Below are positions 9,782 to 21,147 of a DNA stretch of 64,000 bases, piece by piece. Made by a program: the position numbers and the translations under genes. The notes beneath the pieces were generated by a model. The model saw only the letters and a program-made list of their open reading frames with translations, searched no databases and was not told where the DNA came from. The stretch comes from Symsagittifera roscoffensis (taxonomy: Eukaryota; Xenacoelomorpha; Acoela; Convolutidae), in contig NC_087062.1 in the NCBI RefSeq assembly GCF_963678635.1, positions 28,728,833 to 28,792,832 of the forward strand, in the 5' to 3' direction. Position 1 is the stretch's first letter, and each line of letters starts with the position of its first letter.

Positions 9782-11798
9782 TGCGACTCGTGTCAGTTAG
9801 AATCGACAAATGCCTTAATTTCACTGCGACCTTAGGGCAAATTTTTTGGCAGCAAGAACTCTGGATGCGGAAGAGATTTTATGATATTGGGAGAAATGAA
9901 ACAGGATACAAAACTAGTTTATCGGCTATCAAATTGACGGTTTGAAGATAATAAATCGCAATTCTAAGGCCCAAAACTTCTTTGAAAGTTGAGGGCAGAC
10001 GAAGTGGCTAGATTGAGGGTAGACATCAAAGTCTTTAATGTGACACGAGACAAGCCAATCATCATAAATGTATAAAGAGGCATTCAAATATTAACTATGA
10101 TAACGTGTGTCTCTGATCTGCAATGGGACTACCAAGATACGAGCTGTTACGGCAGGAATCTTGGCTTAAGATCTGAAGTCCACTCCAGTTTTTAGGTATT
10201 GTTGATTCTAGCTGACAAGTAATTTTAAGATGGCGATTTACAATTTATGTTTTTAAACGATAATTTAAGCTTTTCTGGCTTTCGAAGAAAACAACGCATT
10301 GTTTATGCTCGTTGTTGTTACAGACCTATTTCGGCCATCGAGATATTTGTGAAACAGAATTTTTTATATAACGCGATAATTATATCGAATAGCTGGTGTT
10401 AGCAACACTGGTGAACAAATTTGTCCATATCTGTTAAGTTTAAACCAGCTGTATTAGCATCTATTCGGCATATGACCTATATCGGCTTAATCAAAGCTAC
10501 CAGTAATGAGTGTGATTCACTTCTTGATGCGATGTCTCAAATAAAAAAGTTAGTTTACCTGGGACACTTTTTGCAAAATTTATGGGGTGTTGAAGAACAG
10601 TTTGTGATAATTAATTCTCGTTTTCTATAGCTCATAGCGTCAGCAGCAAATTAATTGGGCTAAGAAATTATTTTAAATTGATATGGGGCGATAATTGGTA
10701 CAAATATTTCGTTAGTAGAAGAAAAATGGATCACTTCCTGCTTGAAATTGCGTGTGGGGGAAGAGCTGAGAAAAAATTGAAACTTTAAAGTTTGCCATTT
10801 TCTATGCAAGAGCTACTTCAGTTATTTCGAATCTCTCATTTCACTAATATTTAATTTATTGATGTCATTCTTTTTGCAAACGGCAGCCGTGGAATTCGTC
10901 GAAATCTTTAAATATTTCTCATGAAGTTCGATTGTTTTTTGTTCACGCATGTCTCTACGATAAATCGATTTCTGGATCAATTGAGCAATCTCCCCCGCCC
11001 CTCGTAATGACCAATTGAGCTATCTCATCCCGAATCAAAAACGGTTTAACGCTACAAAAAGACGTCAGCAAAGTAGATGGTTGATGTGTTCGTAGCACGC
11101 AATCAATTGACCGGCTGAAGTTATTTTTTATGAGTATCGAGAAAAATTTTGAAAAAGAAAAATTTTTCGTTTGGGTGATCGTTGCCTCATCGAGGAAAGC
11201 AATTTACCAGCGTTGATGCTCTAGCCTTGTATTTGAAAATAAAACACTATTATGAGCAGCACCTTAATGTTGTATGCAATACATTTTTCCTCTTTTGAGG
11301 ACAGAAAAAAGTAGCCTAATTTGTCTCAGCTTTACGGTGTCTTTTTCACTCTGATTGTAATTTTTGAGCTTTGATTTTGTAAATTTTGGCGTTCTACAGT
11401 CGTTGGAGAATATGTTTTATGATTCATATCATTTAAAATATTTTCAAGCGGTGATTTCATATCATTTAAACTATTTTCAAGTGGTTATAAACATGTCTCA
11501 AGTACCTATTGAGCTTAATCCCCCCAAGCGAGAATGGGAGGGGGGAGATTGCTCAATTGATCCCGATTTTTCACTGCATTTTGTGCTGAACGAGATTCTA
11601 TAGTACTGATTTAAAATGATAAAAATTAATTCCAGACTTTTTCTCTCAAATTCGATTAAGTTTGGACAAAAATAGTTGAAGACAAAAGTTGTTGGAGTTT
11701 TTCCAGCATTTTAATGGTGCAATTTATTTGGAAAAGGGGTGCAATTAATTCGGAAAAATCAAACCTAAATCCTACTTTCAAAGTGATTCAACCATTTT

Positions 11799-11881
11799 GG
11801 TTCAAAATTAAGGAGCAAAACAGGGTCAATTGTAGTTCTTTTTACACCACTGGACCCTGTTTTGCTCCTTAATTTTGAACC
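11799..11881. repeat. 29-bp perfect inverted repeat (hairpin)
   Basis: The arms at 11799-11827 and 11853-11881 are exact reverse complements, built on TTAAGGAGCAAAACAGGG and separated by 25 bases. Outside the arms the pairing continues imperfectly for another 20-30 bases (CTTTCAAAGTG facing CTTTGAGAG). Confidence 0.85.
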
Positions 11882-12119
11882 AATTGATTTGACCTGACCC
11901 GCTTTGAGAGTAAAATTTTAGTTTAAAATTTTTCAGATTAATTTGCTCCGTAGAAATGCTAGAAAAATCCCGAATATTATAGTTATAGTATGAACTCTTT
12001 TTTTTCCAACCTAAGTCGCAAATGTTTTTGCGATGCAATTGTTGAGAAAAATGTGTTCATTTTGATCAGTAACCAGCTAGTAAGTACAGCCAATGCTAAG
12101 GATATTAACACAGACTGTT

Positions 12120-12499
12120 AAGAGTAATGAATGTAGTGAAGACTCTTATATAGGTCTTACTGATTTTTTTTGAGTCTTAAAATATTTGATGCACTTAGGC
12201 ATACATGCATTTTTTGAGTTCAATGAAAGTTCCTCCGCTGAAAGTGACGTAAATAGCACTCTCCATATACGAACAAGGAAATGGCGCAAAAAAAACGTGA
12301 CGACTTCTAGTTTCGAAAGAGGAATTTAATTTTTAGATTTCCATCGGATCAAAATCTTTACCTGTTTATCCAGTTTTCGCAAGTTGGGTTAATGTTATCA
12401 AAAAAGCGCCAGTCATAAATCGTTTCACGGACCTTAAAGTGCATCTATTTTTTTAAAATAAAGTCAGTGATTTTTTGTTTACCTGCGTTCATTACTCTT
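12120..12499 (+). mobile_element. Family C element, complete (380 bp)
   Basis: It begins AAGAGTAATGAATGTAGTG and ends GCGTTCATTACTCTT, giving inverted ends of about 14 bases. The copy at 23144-23594 has the same start, end and internal blocks (for example AATAGCACTCTCCA / AATAGCATTCTCCA). No coding frame is present, so it is a MITE-like element. Confidence 0.7.
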
Positions 12500-13337
12500 T
12501 TCCAATCTTTGATTGGCTATGTTCATTTTTTAAATAGCGTTTTAGCTTCAAAGTATAATGGATCTGTAGCGTTCGTTAGGGAAGGAGACCAGCAATAAGT
12601 TAAGAGGCTTCGAACTCGGGCAGGGTCGGATGTTTTAAATGAAAGTTTTCGTATACTAGTTAAAATGCGTCCGCTTTATAAATTGAGGTATGTTAGTTGG
12701 TAATTTTTTTTTTTCGGATTGACTGGTACTGTTAATGCGTCTTAATTGGCTTGCGTCACTTAGCAATTATCTAGACTCATAATTGGCGTGCGTTTTTTAA
12801 GAAATTTTGTAGACTCAAAGTTTTTTATTATTCAGTTTTCCCCAGTAGCGTTATCGGTCATATTTCTGCTTGTGTATGCGAAGTTCAACTTAGCCTCTGT
12901 GTAGAAACTTATGCCGCACAAAATGCCAAAAAAAATCGACTAACCGTGCAAACATGCATGAACAATAAGGAATTTAACCTAATGAAAAAATATCATGTGA
13001 GTTCAGCGAATTTTGCAGCCGAATGCAGTAAGATTAGCTTCATAAACTAGATATCAGTGAAATGAGAGAAGATTAATAAAAAACGTGTTTTGAAAACACC
13101 CCGTAGAGCTACAATTACGCTCTCCAAAAACAGAAATAGATTTGTTGCGATAGACAATTCTTTACTTTTAAATTGAAACTGTTTTTTTTTCCAAATTTCT
13201 GAGAAATAAAAAAAAACGAAATGAGGAAGTTTAACCAGCGAAGTAGAATTTTATTAAGGCTTACGACCCGTAGGGTAGCAGCAAGAATCCGTAATCTTAA
13301 AACCATATAGATTTAAATCCTTGTCTTGACCAGTAAG

Positions 13338-14688
13338 CAGCACTTCTGCATGACACTGTAGAAGATACCGACACTTCGTACGAGGAACTGGTGGCCTACT
13401 TCGGAGAGACAGTGGCCAATATTGTGATGGAAGAGACTGACGATAAAACACTGCCTAAAGCTGAGAGGAAGCAAAAGCAGGTAGGAAAGTTGTCAAAAAA
13501 TTGCTTTTTGTTCCATTTTAGCCCTTTTGTCAAACTAGGGGAAATGTGATGCCCCACCCAACACTGATTTTGTTAGACAATAATCGGAAAGAGGAATGAA
13601 AAAAATTATATATTATTCCTCCATATAATGGACATCATAACTATGCAAGAAGCTTAACATGCTTATTCGTAGCGTTGCCTTTTAACAGCTCGATTCCGGG
13701 CGGGTAGTTTATCATTGTGAGCATCTGCCAGAAAGTGTTTAAATTTCATCTGCAATGATACACCTGCAATGTTGAAAATCTTTAAGTAGCAACTGGGATT
13801 CATATCTAAGTTTAGTGTCTTCACGTAGAAAGGTCAATCGAATCCAACGCCTTCTGGTCTATCGGCTGAACAAGGGATATCGATCGCACTGCAAGCAGCT
13901 CAATTGTTTTGGACGACAGTACCACTGCAGAAAAATGTTGACAATTTTTTTTCAATTTTTTTTTTGCAATTTTCAGTTGTAATTTAGCTCAAAATAATCT
14001 GTAATCGTCTCAAATTAGTAGAAATAAGACATTCATGCTCTGTTCTAATCAGGCCAATGTTAGATTCGCCTGAAAAAACTTTTAAAAAATGTACAGTTAA
14101 ATTTTTCTCGAAAGACTACTTTTTGAAAATATTGTGGTTACTGCGATTCGCCGAGGGTCTATGAAAGGCCTTTTATTTCCCCACATTTCAGACAGCTATT
14201 TTAATGAGCGAAGCTCTTTTGCGACTCAAGATAATTTTTTGCGTCTAGAATTAGTCTGAAACATCTTTTTAAGAAACTGAATCCCAACTCGAAAAGTTTC
14301 GATATGATATATCACTCAATTTTGTGCGAGATGAGTTTATTGTACCTGATTATGCGTAAAGAAAACCCACGGTGCACTTGACTATCTTCCAGTCTCTATG
14401 AGGTGGTCTGAACTGTAATGCCAGTAATGAATCAGATGATGTTTTTTTTGATATTTCCAATTGCAGGTAGAAAGAATAGAAAAGATGTCGAGGGAAGCCA
14501 AAATGGTCAAGCTAGCTGATAAACTGTACAACCTCAGGGATCTGAACAGAGCCACTCCCGAGGGGTGGAGCGAGGAGAGGGTGGGGGAGTACTTCAAGTG
14601 GGCTAAGAGTGTCACAGGGCAGATACAGGGTGTGAACCAAGCGCTGGAGTTGGAGTTGAACAAAGTTTACGATGCACGCAATGTGTGA
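13338..14688 (+). CDS. HDDC3: MESH1 / HDDC3 (NADPH and ppGpp pyrophosphohydrolase), C-terminal two exons
   Basis: Metazoan SpoT-like HD-domain hydrolase, a Mn-dependent enzyme that removes pyrophosphate from ppGpp in vitro and dephosphorylates NADPH to NADH in animal cells. Two exons are clear: 13338-13480 (acceptor TAAG or TAAGCAG, donor CAG|GTAGG) and 14467-14688 (acceptor CAATTGCAG, stop TGA). The first carries the HD motif and its ED partner (LLHDTVEDTDT) and TDDKTLPKAERK. The second carries KLADKLYNLRDLNRATPEGW, near-identical to the human protein, and the final helices. Intron 13481-14466 is phase 0. The N-terminal third, with the first metal-binding His (HRxQxRKD) and YINHP, is missing. 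I could not find it upstream, so this is either a partial model or a damaged gene. Confidence 0.9.
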
Positions 14689-14899
14689 TCATGTGCTTGA
14701 TGGTGGCTGAATATTATTTTACACCAGAGTCTATTTTGTCCATAATTTTTATGATTATTATCGAGAAGTTTCTATCTTTGTGTATCTTCCTTTATTTATT
14801 TGAGCACCATGATATTATGCGTGAGTTCAAATATTCAAAATAACTTTGTCTTTCGGAAAAAATATTTAGATTGAAATTTTGGATTATAGTGCTTCATGA

Positions 14900-16920
14900 T
14901 TTTCACAAAAGTGGCGGAATGACCGATGGAAAAATTGGCTACTCTCCTGTGTGCCGCATCTTTAGCTATTATCTTTTTACCGTACCCCACGGCCTTCAAA
15001 ACTTTCAGTGGGAGAATTTTTGAAATTTAAAATTGAAACTTCACTCAAGAGAACATGTTATGGTGATCTCCTTCCTCTGTTAGAAAATGAGTTTTTCCTT
15101 TCTCTCGAAAACTGCCCTGCCAAAAATCTGAGGTCGTGTTCATTAGCAAGAACCGGTGTTAGGGTTTCTCCCTGCATACACGGTTACGCCTTTTTTTGTG
15201 GAAAAATTGATAACCATAGAAACTGTACTTTTGAAGTTTTGACTATGTTTTTGGAAACTTTTCACTTTTCTCCTTTAACTATCTTAGAATAAAGGTTCAA
15301 TCGAATAATAAGGAAGAAGCAATTTTGGTTGCATAAGCAGCCACACACTAATCATTTGCAAAAAAGTTGTTTCAACTGAAAAAAGTCTATTTTTTGTAAT
15401 TTTGACCGTTTTTCGACGAATTTTGTTACGCTTGCGATCAACAAGCGTTATCAAGTCGGAATGTAGACTTTTTTATCGGGTTAACTAGTAGTTTAACGGA
15501 AAAAAAATAAATCGCTTATGATGCTGCTATGCAGCTGACACGCTCAATTTCAAGAAAATTCAAATTTAACTACTGGGTGGGTACTGGTTACTAATCAGTT
15601 TTTTTTTTCGGCTCAACTGGTGTCTGCTCAAATGTTGTACGCTTACGCTTCTTATGTTTTGTTCAGTTGCTATTCCGATTTTGAAAGGTCTCGCTTAGCA
15701 TATTTGCTTATAATTCCTGTTTGATAAAAATAGGTTTTATGAAAATGTTTGGGATTTTGTTTTTTGAGATGCTTTGAAAAATTTTATCGCTTTTTCTACC
15801 GATTTTCAAAAAAAGGATATCCGTAGAAAAACCGCTATACCCCTGTGTGCTTGTATACTCCCCTGGTATCTTTTTCGCTTTTCCCTTTCGTCTACAGCCT
15901 TCGAAAAAGTCTTAAAACCTTTTTGACTTAAATCTTCTCGAAAACTGACCTCCCGAACCTGAGGTTGTGGGTTCAATGCAGATAGCGAAGTTCCCTTGGA
16001 TTAGCTGACACTCACAAATTTTAAATAAAAATGTTATCGTCCTCTGAAAAGTCATTTTTTGATTTTTTGAGCGTTTTTTTTATTGTTTTTATATATTTTC
16101 CGAGAAGTACTCTCCCAAATTTGGGATTTTGTGTCCAATTCAAAAAAAGGTTGTGAAAAGCTCCTTTGCATTCCCGATTACGCCCCACTTTTTCGACACA
16201 AAAAATAATGGCCCTCGGAAAAGTCAAAATGTTGATTTTTTGTGAGTTTTTGAAAATTTTCGAGAATTGCATTGCCGAAATTGTTTTTTTTGGGCTCAAT
16301 TGAAACTACAGGTTGGTCGAATTTCTTCTGCATAAGCGGCTAAGCTCCAATTTTTTCTAAACAAAATGCTTTGATTCTCGGAAATGTCAACTATCTGATT
16401 TGTTGACCGTTTTTCGGACTTATCTCGAAAACTGACCTGCCGAATCTGATATCATAGGTTTGATCGACACAACAGGTGGTTGGAAGCTCACCTCAATAAT
16501 TTGCTCCAACCATTTTTTGGGCAAAAGTATGGCCTTCAAAAGAATTTTGAAACTTAGAACGTTTTTTAGAAGTTTTTTGACTTTACTCGAATATTACCGT
16601 GCAAAATCTCAATCGAGTTCAATGGAGAAACTCGATATTGGGAATTTTCGTTACTTTACTGGCCACTTACATGTTCAATCGAAGGAAGAGGTTGGCGATT
16701 TTTTCCTGCAGTAGAGGGCTCTCCATATTTTTTTTGTAAGAGAAATGTGATGTCGCTGGGAAAATTCCAAAATTAAAAAATTTTTCACGCATTCTTTGTT
16801 TATTAGACAAACAACTATGGTTTTGGGCAAAGTCCAATTTTTGAAATCACGCATTTCGTCCTGCATCAGTAAACAAATTCAAAAAATATCAAACTCCAAT
16901 TTAAGCTGGGATCTAGGTGT
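14900..16920 (+). repeat. Degenerate tandem repeat family (CTCGAAAACTGACC units)
   Basis: Units of roughly 200-400 bp recur, each with a version of CTCGAAAACTGACCTGCCGA followed by GAGGTTGTGGGTTCAAT. Examples start near 15110, 15940, 16240, 16425 and 16570. A related array at 44230-45365 ends with the same segment (TTTTGGGCAAAGTCCAATTT versus TTTTGGGTGAAGCCCAATTT, then GCATCAGTA), so both descend from one element. Confidence 0.5.
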
Positions 16921-17164
16921 CCTTCATCGATACATCCGAAAGTTTTGGTTTACCTTGTTTTTCTTCCTTATTTTTTTCATTCAATCGGAAAAACAAACTA
17001 TTGGGCGTATCCCTTGCATCAGCGAATTCTCTCAATTTATGTTCTTAAGTTAAAAATGTTCACACAAAATTTCTCAAAAATACTGCCAATTTTGAAATGA
17101 GGAAACCAGTCGAGTTTAGAAGTTTTAATGATTAAACAGCTATCTCCAACTTAAGCTGGGCACC

Positions 17165-17255
17165 AGTTAGTTCTGAAGCGACTGTGGCTCAGATTCGTGG
17201 ACGTCAGACTCTTTATCTACACGGTTAGAGGTTCAATTCCGGCACATATAATTAA
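17165..17255 (+). repeat. tRNA-like SINE head
   Basis: GCGACTGTGGCTCAGATTCG looks like a tRNA 5' end with box A. The anticodon arm region is CAGACTCTTTATCTA and GAGGTTCAATTCC is a near-perfect box B. The anticodon position would read CTT or TTT (Lys-like), but the stems are imperfect. Similar heads follow at about 17345-17420 (GAGGTTCGAGAA) and 17690-17755 (GGGATTCGAGTCTC). Confidence 0.5.
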
Positions 17256-18620
17256 TTTAAGTTTGATTTGGTGGCACTCATGCTGAAAAGCATTGGCAAT
17301 GTAATAGCAACTGTAGCTGCTTGATTAGTAGCTAGTGTTGGTAAGTTCTCAAGCGATGGTGGCACAAATACCGGAACCTAAGACTCTTAATCTCCAGATA
17401 AGAGGTTCGAGAATAAATTTTAAGGTGATTCTTCCGTTTTTCTGTGTAGCTGCTTTAAATAGAAAGTATCTAAAAATAGCTTCCTTTAAACAGCAGATTT
17501 TAAACTCTTTTCGTCGTTGTAATGACTGGTTTCTTGCATTGATTTCTGTGTACGATCATGATAATTACTCTTGTAATCGTGAAGTGGCTTTAATCGGGAA
17601 CTAGTTTTTTGTCCCGTAGACAACTTCTCATACAAATCTGTATTAGGTTGCTCTATTAATGTTCTTGGCCTTTTGAAGACTTCTTCCCACTTGCCTTAAG
17701 CCTAACGCTGCTACCTTTGTACCCTAAGGTCTGGGATTCGAGTCTCAGTCGGACGTTGTTTTTGCAGTATGTATGAAATTGAACATGTTTCCGAGAAAAA
17801 TTGAATTATCGTGCAGTTTTTTCTGCTTTTTATCTCAGCTTAGTTGCCACATCGGAGATTTTTTCTATCCTGTCAGCAATTTTCATCGAGCGCGAGTGTT
17901 TTTGATTTACTCCTGTTTTTTTTTCTTTCAAATCGATCTACTCTATATATTTTATGTGGCTTCCTTTTTTTCGCTCAAAAGCTTTCATCGGCTTAAATGA
18001 TTTCGGCGTATGTTTTATCGGCTTAGTTACTTTTTTTTCATGTCCCTTCAAAGGCAAAAAATAATTGATTTGTTTTTGAAAAATTCAGGTAGTTTTGTGT
18101 TGCCATAATGTTTGTGTTTAAAACTTAATTGCTCAAAAATTTGTTAGAACAACAGTTTGATGGCGTTAAATGTTTTTGGCTCAATGTTCGTCTACCCACT
18201 TGTTTTCGACTTAGTGGCCGCTCGGTTATTACTAAAAGTTGTTTTCCGACTGTTGATTTGAAATTATTTTCATTTGTTCCCAAAAAAAATGTATTTTTTC
18301 CCTATTTTTTTTCTTTTCGTCTTTTTCTATTCGATAGCTTGCAATGCTCTGCTTGCGTTGTATCGTAAGTGATGCGAAGCTGCTCAGCTTCGCTTCTGCG
18401 TTGATTAGTCTTTATCAGACAATGAAATTCATTCAAGTATGAAAATTATTCTTTTATCAGACAATGAATAATGCAACTTCAGACAATGAAATTCATTCAA
18501 GTTGAGCATTTTAGATTAATATTGGTCTATCTATCGTTTTTATACATACAAAAGCCCCAGTTGTTCGATGTTTTGTGAGTTCTACATTTCGATTAATCAA
18601 ATGTGACTTTACATACGTCT

Positions 18621-19613
18621 ATGGAAACCTCTCGTAGGAGTTCCAATATTTTCTTCGAAATTCGCCAATGCTCAACGTGCAATGGAGTGGATCCAAAAGA
18701 TCCAATATTCTTGACTTGCGGGCACATTTTCTGTGGACCACCTAAAGACTGTTTCCGCAAACTGGGAAAACTTGACTCCAAAACGAGTACTCTCAAATGT
18801 CCAATATGCAATGCCATGTACAAAAAAGCTGTATCGTCTTCGAAACCGGTTCCGGAGCAGAGTGACTTCTGCCTGGCGCCGAATTGTGTCAAACACGAGT
18901 CGGTAAAAGTGTTGTTCTGGTGTAATGATTGTGATGAAAAAGTGTGTCACGTTTGCGAAGAAGAAACTCACGAAGACCATTCGATGAAGTCTTATAAATT
19001 ACACATGCAAAGATCAGTCAAAAGAAAACTGACAGCTTTAACTTCGGTGATTGATTCCCGAATAGCAATTTTAGATAAATCTAAACGAGCAATGGACGCA
19101 AAACGACTGAAAATTATTTCGAATTTCAGTGATATAAAAAGGTTTGCGGAAAGCTCGTCGAATAAAGTTGACGAAAAAACGCTGCAGGCGTTCTTACATT
19201 TACCAACGCAAAGAAATGAAAATTTTTGTAGTCCTCCAGTTTTTGACGCAGAAGACTTCATTTTTACGGATGGTCATTTCCGTTTGTTTCCGATGTTAAG
19301 CAAAGTCGAAGAGTTCCACTTCGAGTGTAAAATTTCAGATATTCAGAAAATGAAGATAGAAAAAGGTCAGAAATCAGATCTGGTTGAATTACGTTGTGGA
19401 TACAAGGCGTGTGTTGAAGCTTTCAGAAATAAAGTTTCTGGAATAAATTTGTTTTTGCTTTTTGAACCAAAAGATTTGACTATTGACTGGGCAATTTTTG
19501 TGTTTTTCCAGTTTTCGATCAAGAATAACAATACAAGTACCTGGGAACGTAAACAGCTGCTGGCAAATAAGTATTCGACTAATTTGGAAAGGTGGGGCGA
19601 TGAGCAAGTATAG
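18621..19613 (+). CDS. RING finger and B-box protein (TRIM-like E3 ligase), single exon
   Basis: The product is a 330-residue protein with a TRIM-type front half. A RING-like zinc finger uses C17, C20, C33, H35, C38, C44, C60 and C63. A B-box follows with C89, H92, C101, C104, C109, C112, H117 and H120 in standard spacing. Then comes a charged helical region (residues about 125-185), likely a short coiled coil. The C-terminal 150 residues match no domain I know; there is no visible SPRY, NHL or filamin part. TRIM proteins are usually ubiquitin ligases, so that role is inferred. The gap between C38 and C44 is longer than the two residues usual between the fifth and sixth ligands. I chose the ATG at 18621; the open frame reaches 18603 only through a GTG. 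No intron is evident. Confidence 0.85.
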   Translation: METSRRSSNIFFEIRQCSTCNGVDPKDPIFLTCGHIFCGPPKDCFRKLGKLDSKTSTLKCPICNAMYKKAVSSSKPVPEQSDFCLAPNCVKHESVKVLFWCNDCDEKVCHVCEEETHEDHSMKSYKLHMQRSVKRKLTALTSVIDSRIAILDKSKRAMDAKRLKIISNFSDIKRFAESSSNKVDEKTLQAFLHLPTQRNENFCSPPVFDAEDFIFTDGHFRLFPMLSKVEEFHFECKISDIQKMKIEKGQKSDLVELRCGYKACVEAFRNKVSGINLFLLFEPKDLTIDWAIFVFFQFSIKNNNTSTWERKQLLANKYSTNLERWGDEQV

Positions 19614-21147
19614 ACCCAATGCGGAGTTATTATGTTTTTAAATTTTTAAAACCAAATTTTTTAAGACTGAAATTTCTGCGACACCTGTACAACCTTTGAA
19701 AAATTCCATTTTTGAAAGTATTGGCCTAATAAGTGCTTTTACATGAGCGCTTTTTTCAAATTGAGAAGGTAGAGTATGAGAAAAAGTGATGTAGTAAAGA
19801 AATGGATGGTCCAAATTTGTGCCGTGCTAGGTTTTTGGGATTTTTTTTCGCAAAAACGGTTAGCAAATTTGTAGTTTTCAATTTCCCTTTTACGGGTACT
19901 CTCTTACTATCTCTCCCAAGTGTTAGTATTTTTTCAGCTAAATTTCATCAGATTTGACGAAAGTGTATGACAAGGGACAGCATCAATTTTCTGAACAATC
20001 TTCGCAGTTGCTTAAAATATTGCTGTCACACGTATGGGCGTAACAAAGTTTAGATTCTTTCGGAATATTTACTTCACTTGAAAGTCCTTCATTGGCTTTT
20101 AAAATTGCGTTAAAGCCATTTATCAGCCGTTAACCTACATTTTTTGCCTTTGGCGATCAGACTGTCTTACCCGAAAAAGTATATCCTTGCGAAAGCATTT
20201 CCTTTGATATTGAGTTGACTGAGTTTTGCAGTTTGCAAACAAAAAAATATGGCCATAGCGTTCTGTTTTTTTGGACCCTAAGTGGTCGGGTTATTTTCTG
20301 GTTTTCTATTTTTGTCGCTTGGGCCATGCATTGTAATTTATCGCCTCGCCAGATGGGGTGAGCTGAATGTCCTCAAATGGATGTCTGCGTGCGATAAAAG
20401 CAATGGGTGGATCGACAACGAAAACTGTGTTACTGTGTTGACTACAATGGTCCTGTTTTATAATGACTCAGAGCAAGAACTTTTCTTGTAATTCTATGAG
20501 TTCACAATTTTGACCTCCATTCGAGTTACCTTCAAAACACAAGTTATTTTCGAGATTAGCTTTGCGGAAACTGGACACATATGGAGATTATATGAATTGG
20601 ACTGTCATTGTAATAACACCGTGGTTAAAAGACTAGTTTTTTTCGGTCATCTGAGAATGACGTATTGATTTATGAATTTGCAGCGTCTCAGATTACCTAG
20701 ACTGCCATTTTAGCTAATATATCAGATTATATCAAAGATGTATCAGATTAAACATTTGAAAGCAGAAAACTTCATCCTGTTTTCTGGTTTAGCTCTCTTC
20801 GATATTTCTCTGGTTTAGCTCTCTTCGATATTCGTTCACGCGGACTACCAAATGGTCAGTTGAGAACAGATGATAGTCATGCTACACTTGTGGATACAAA
20901 CCAGAGAAATGAGGATTCGAGGAGGGTTCATTCAACCATGGATAAACAAACTTGGCTTATTTAGTTCACACAGAAAGCGAATATTGCAGAAAACAGAACA
21001 AATATCACCAACGAGCTTTAGATGATAAGCAATGCAAGCACATTCATTTATTGAACATTGCCGTAGTCAGTGCCTTAGGATTGTTGAAAATAGTTTATAA
21101 CTTATACGCAAAATAGTTATTAGCTTAAACAGTTTTACTTTTTCAAG
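19614..21147. other. Spacer between RING/B-box gene and first MPDU1-like gene
   Basis: The region is AT-rich with no convincing gene. A 69-codon frame at 20282-20491 has a hydrophobic start but no family I recognise and uses a GTG start. A 25-bp direct duplication (GGTTTAGCTCTCTTCGATAT) sits at 20788-20835. The 3' splice-like sequence TTACTTTTTCAAG abuts the next ATG. Confidence 0.35.

Larger units (their letters stand above)
9782..13337. other. Spacer between divergent M1 and HDDC3 genes
   Basis: This 3.5 kb region should hold both promoters and, if the gene is intact, the first exons of HDDC3. I searched the + strand for codons of the conserved YINHP and HRxQxRKD segments and did not find them. 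It contains a perfect hairpin (11799-11881), a partial family D end (11600-11690) and a complete family C element (12120-12499). The rest is AT-rich and featureless to me. Confidence 0.4.
14689..18620. other. Repeat-rich spacer between HDDC3 and the RING/B-box gene
   Basis: I see no protein-coding gene here. The left 2 kb (14900-16920) is a degenerate array of CTCGAAAACTGACC-type units. From 17160 to 17760 there are three tRNA-like SINE heads. The stretch 17800-18380 resembles the dispersed family that ends GATGCGAAGCT. Short direct repeats (CAGACAATGAAATTCATTCA) occur at 18418-18500. Confidence 0.45.

Noticed and set aside
18603-18620. Start of the RING/B-box gene at 18603
   Set aside because: That codon is GTG. 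The first ATG in frame is at 18621 and is the normal choice in an animal gene.
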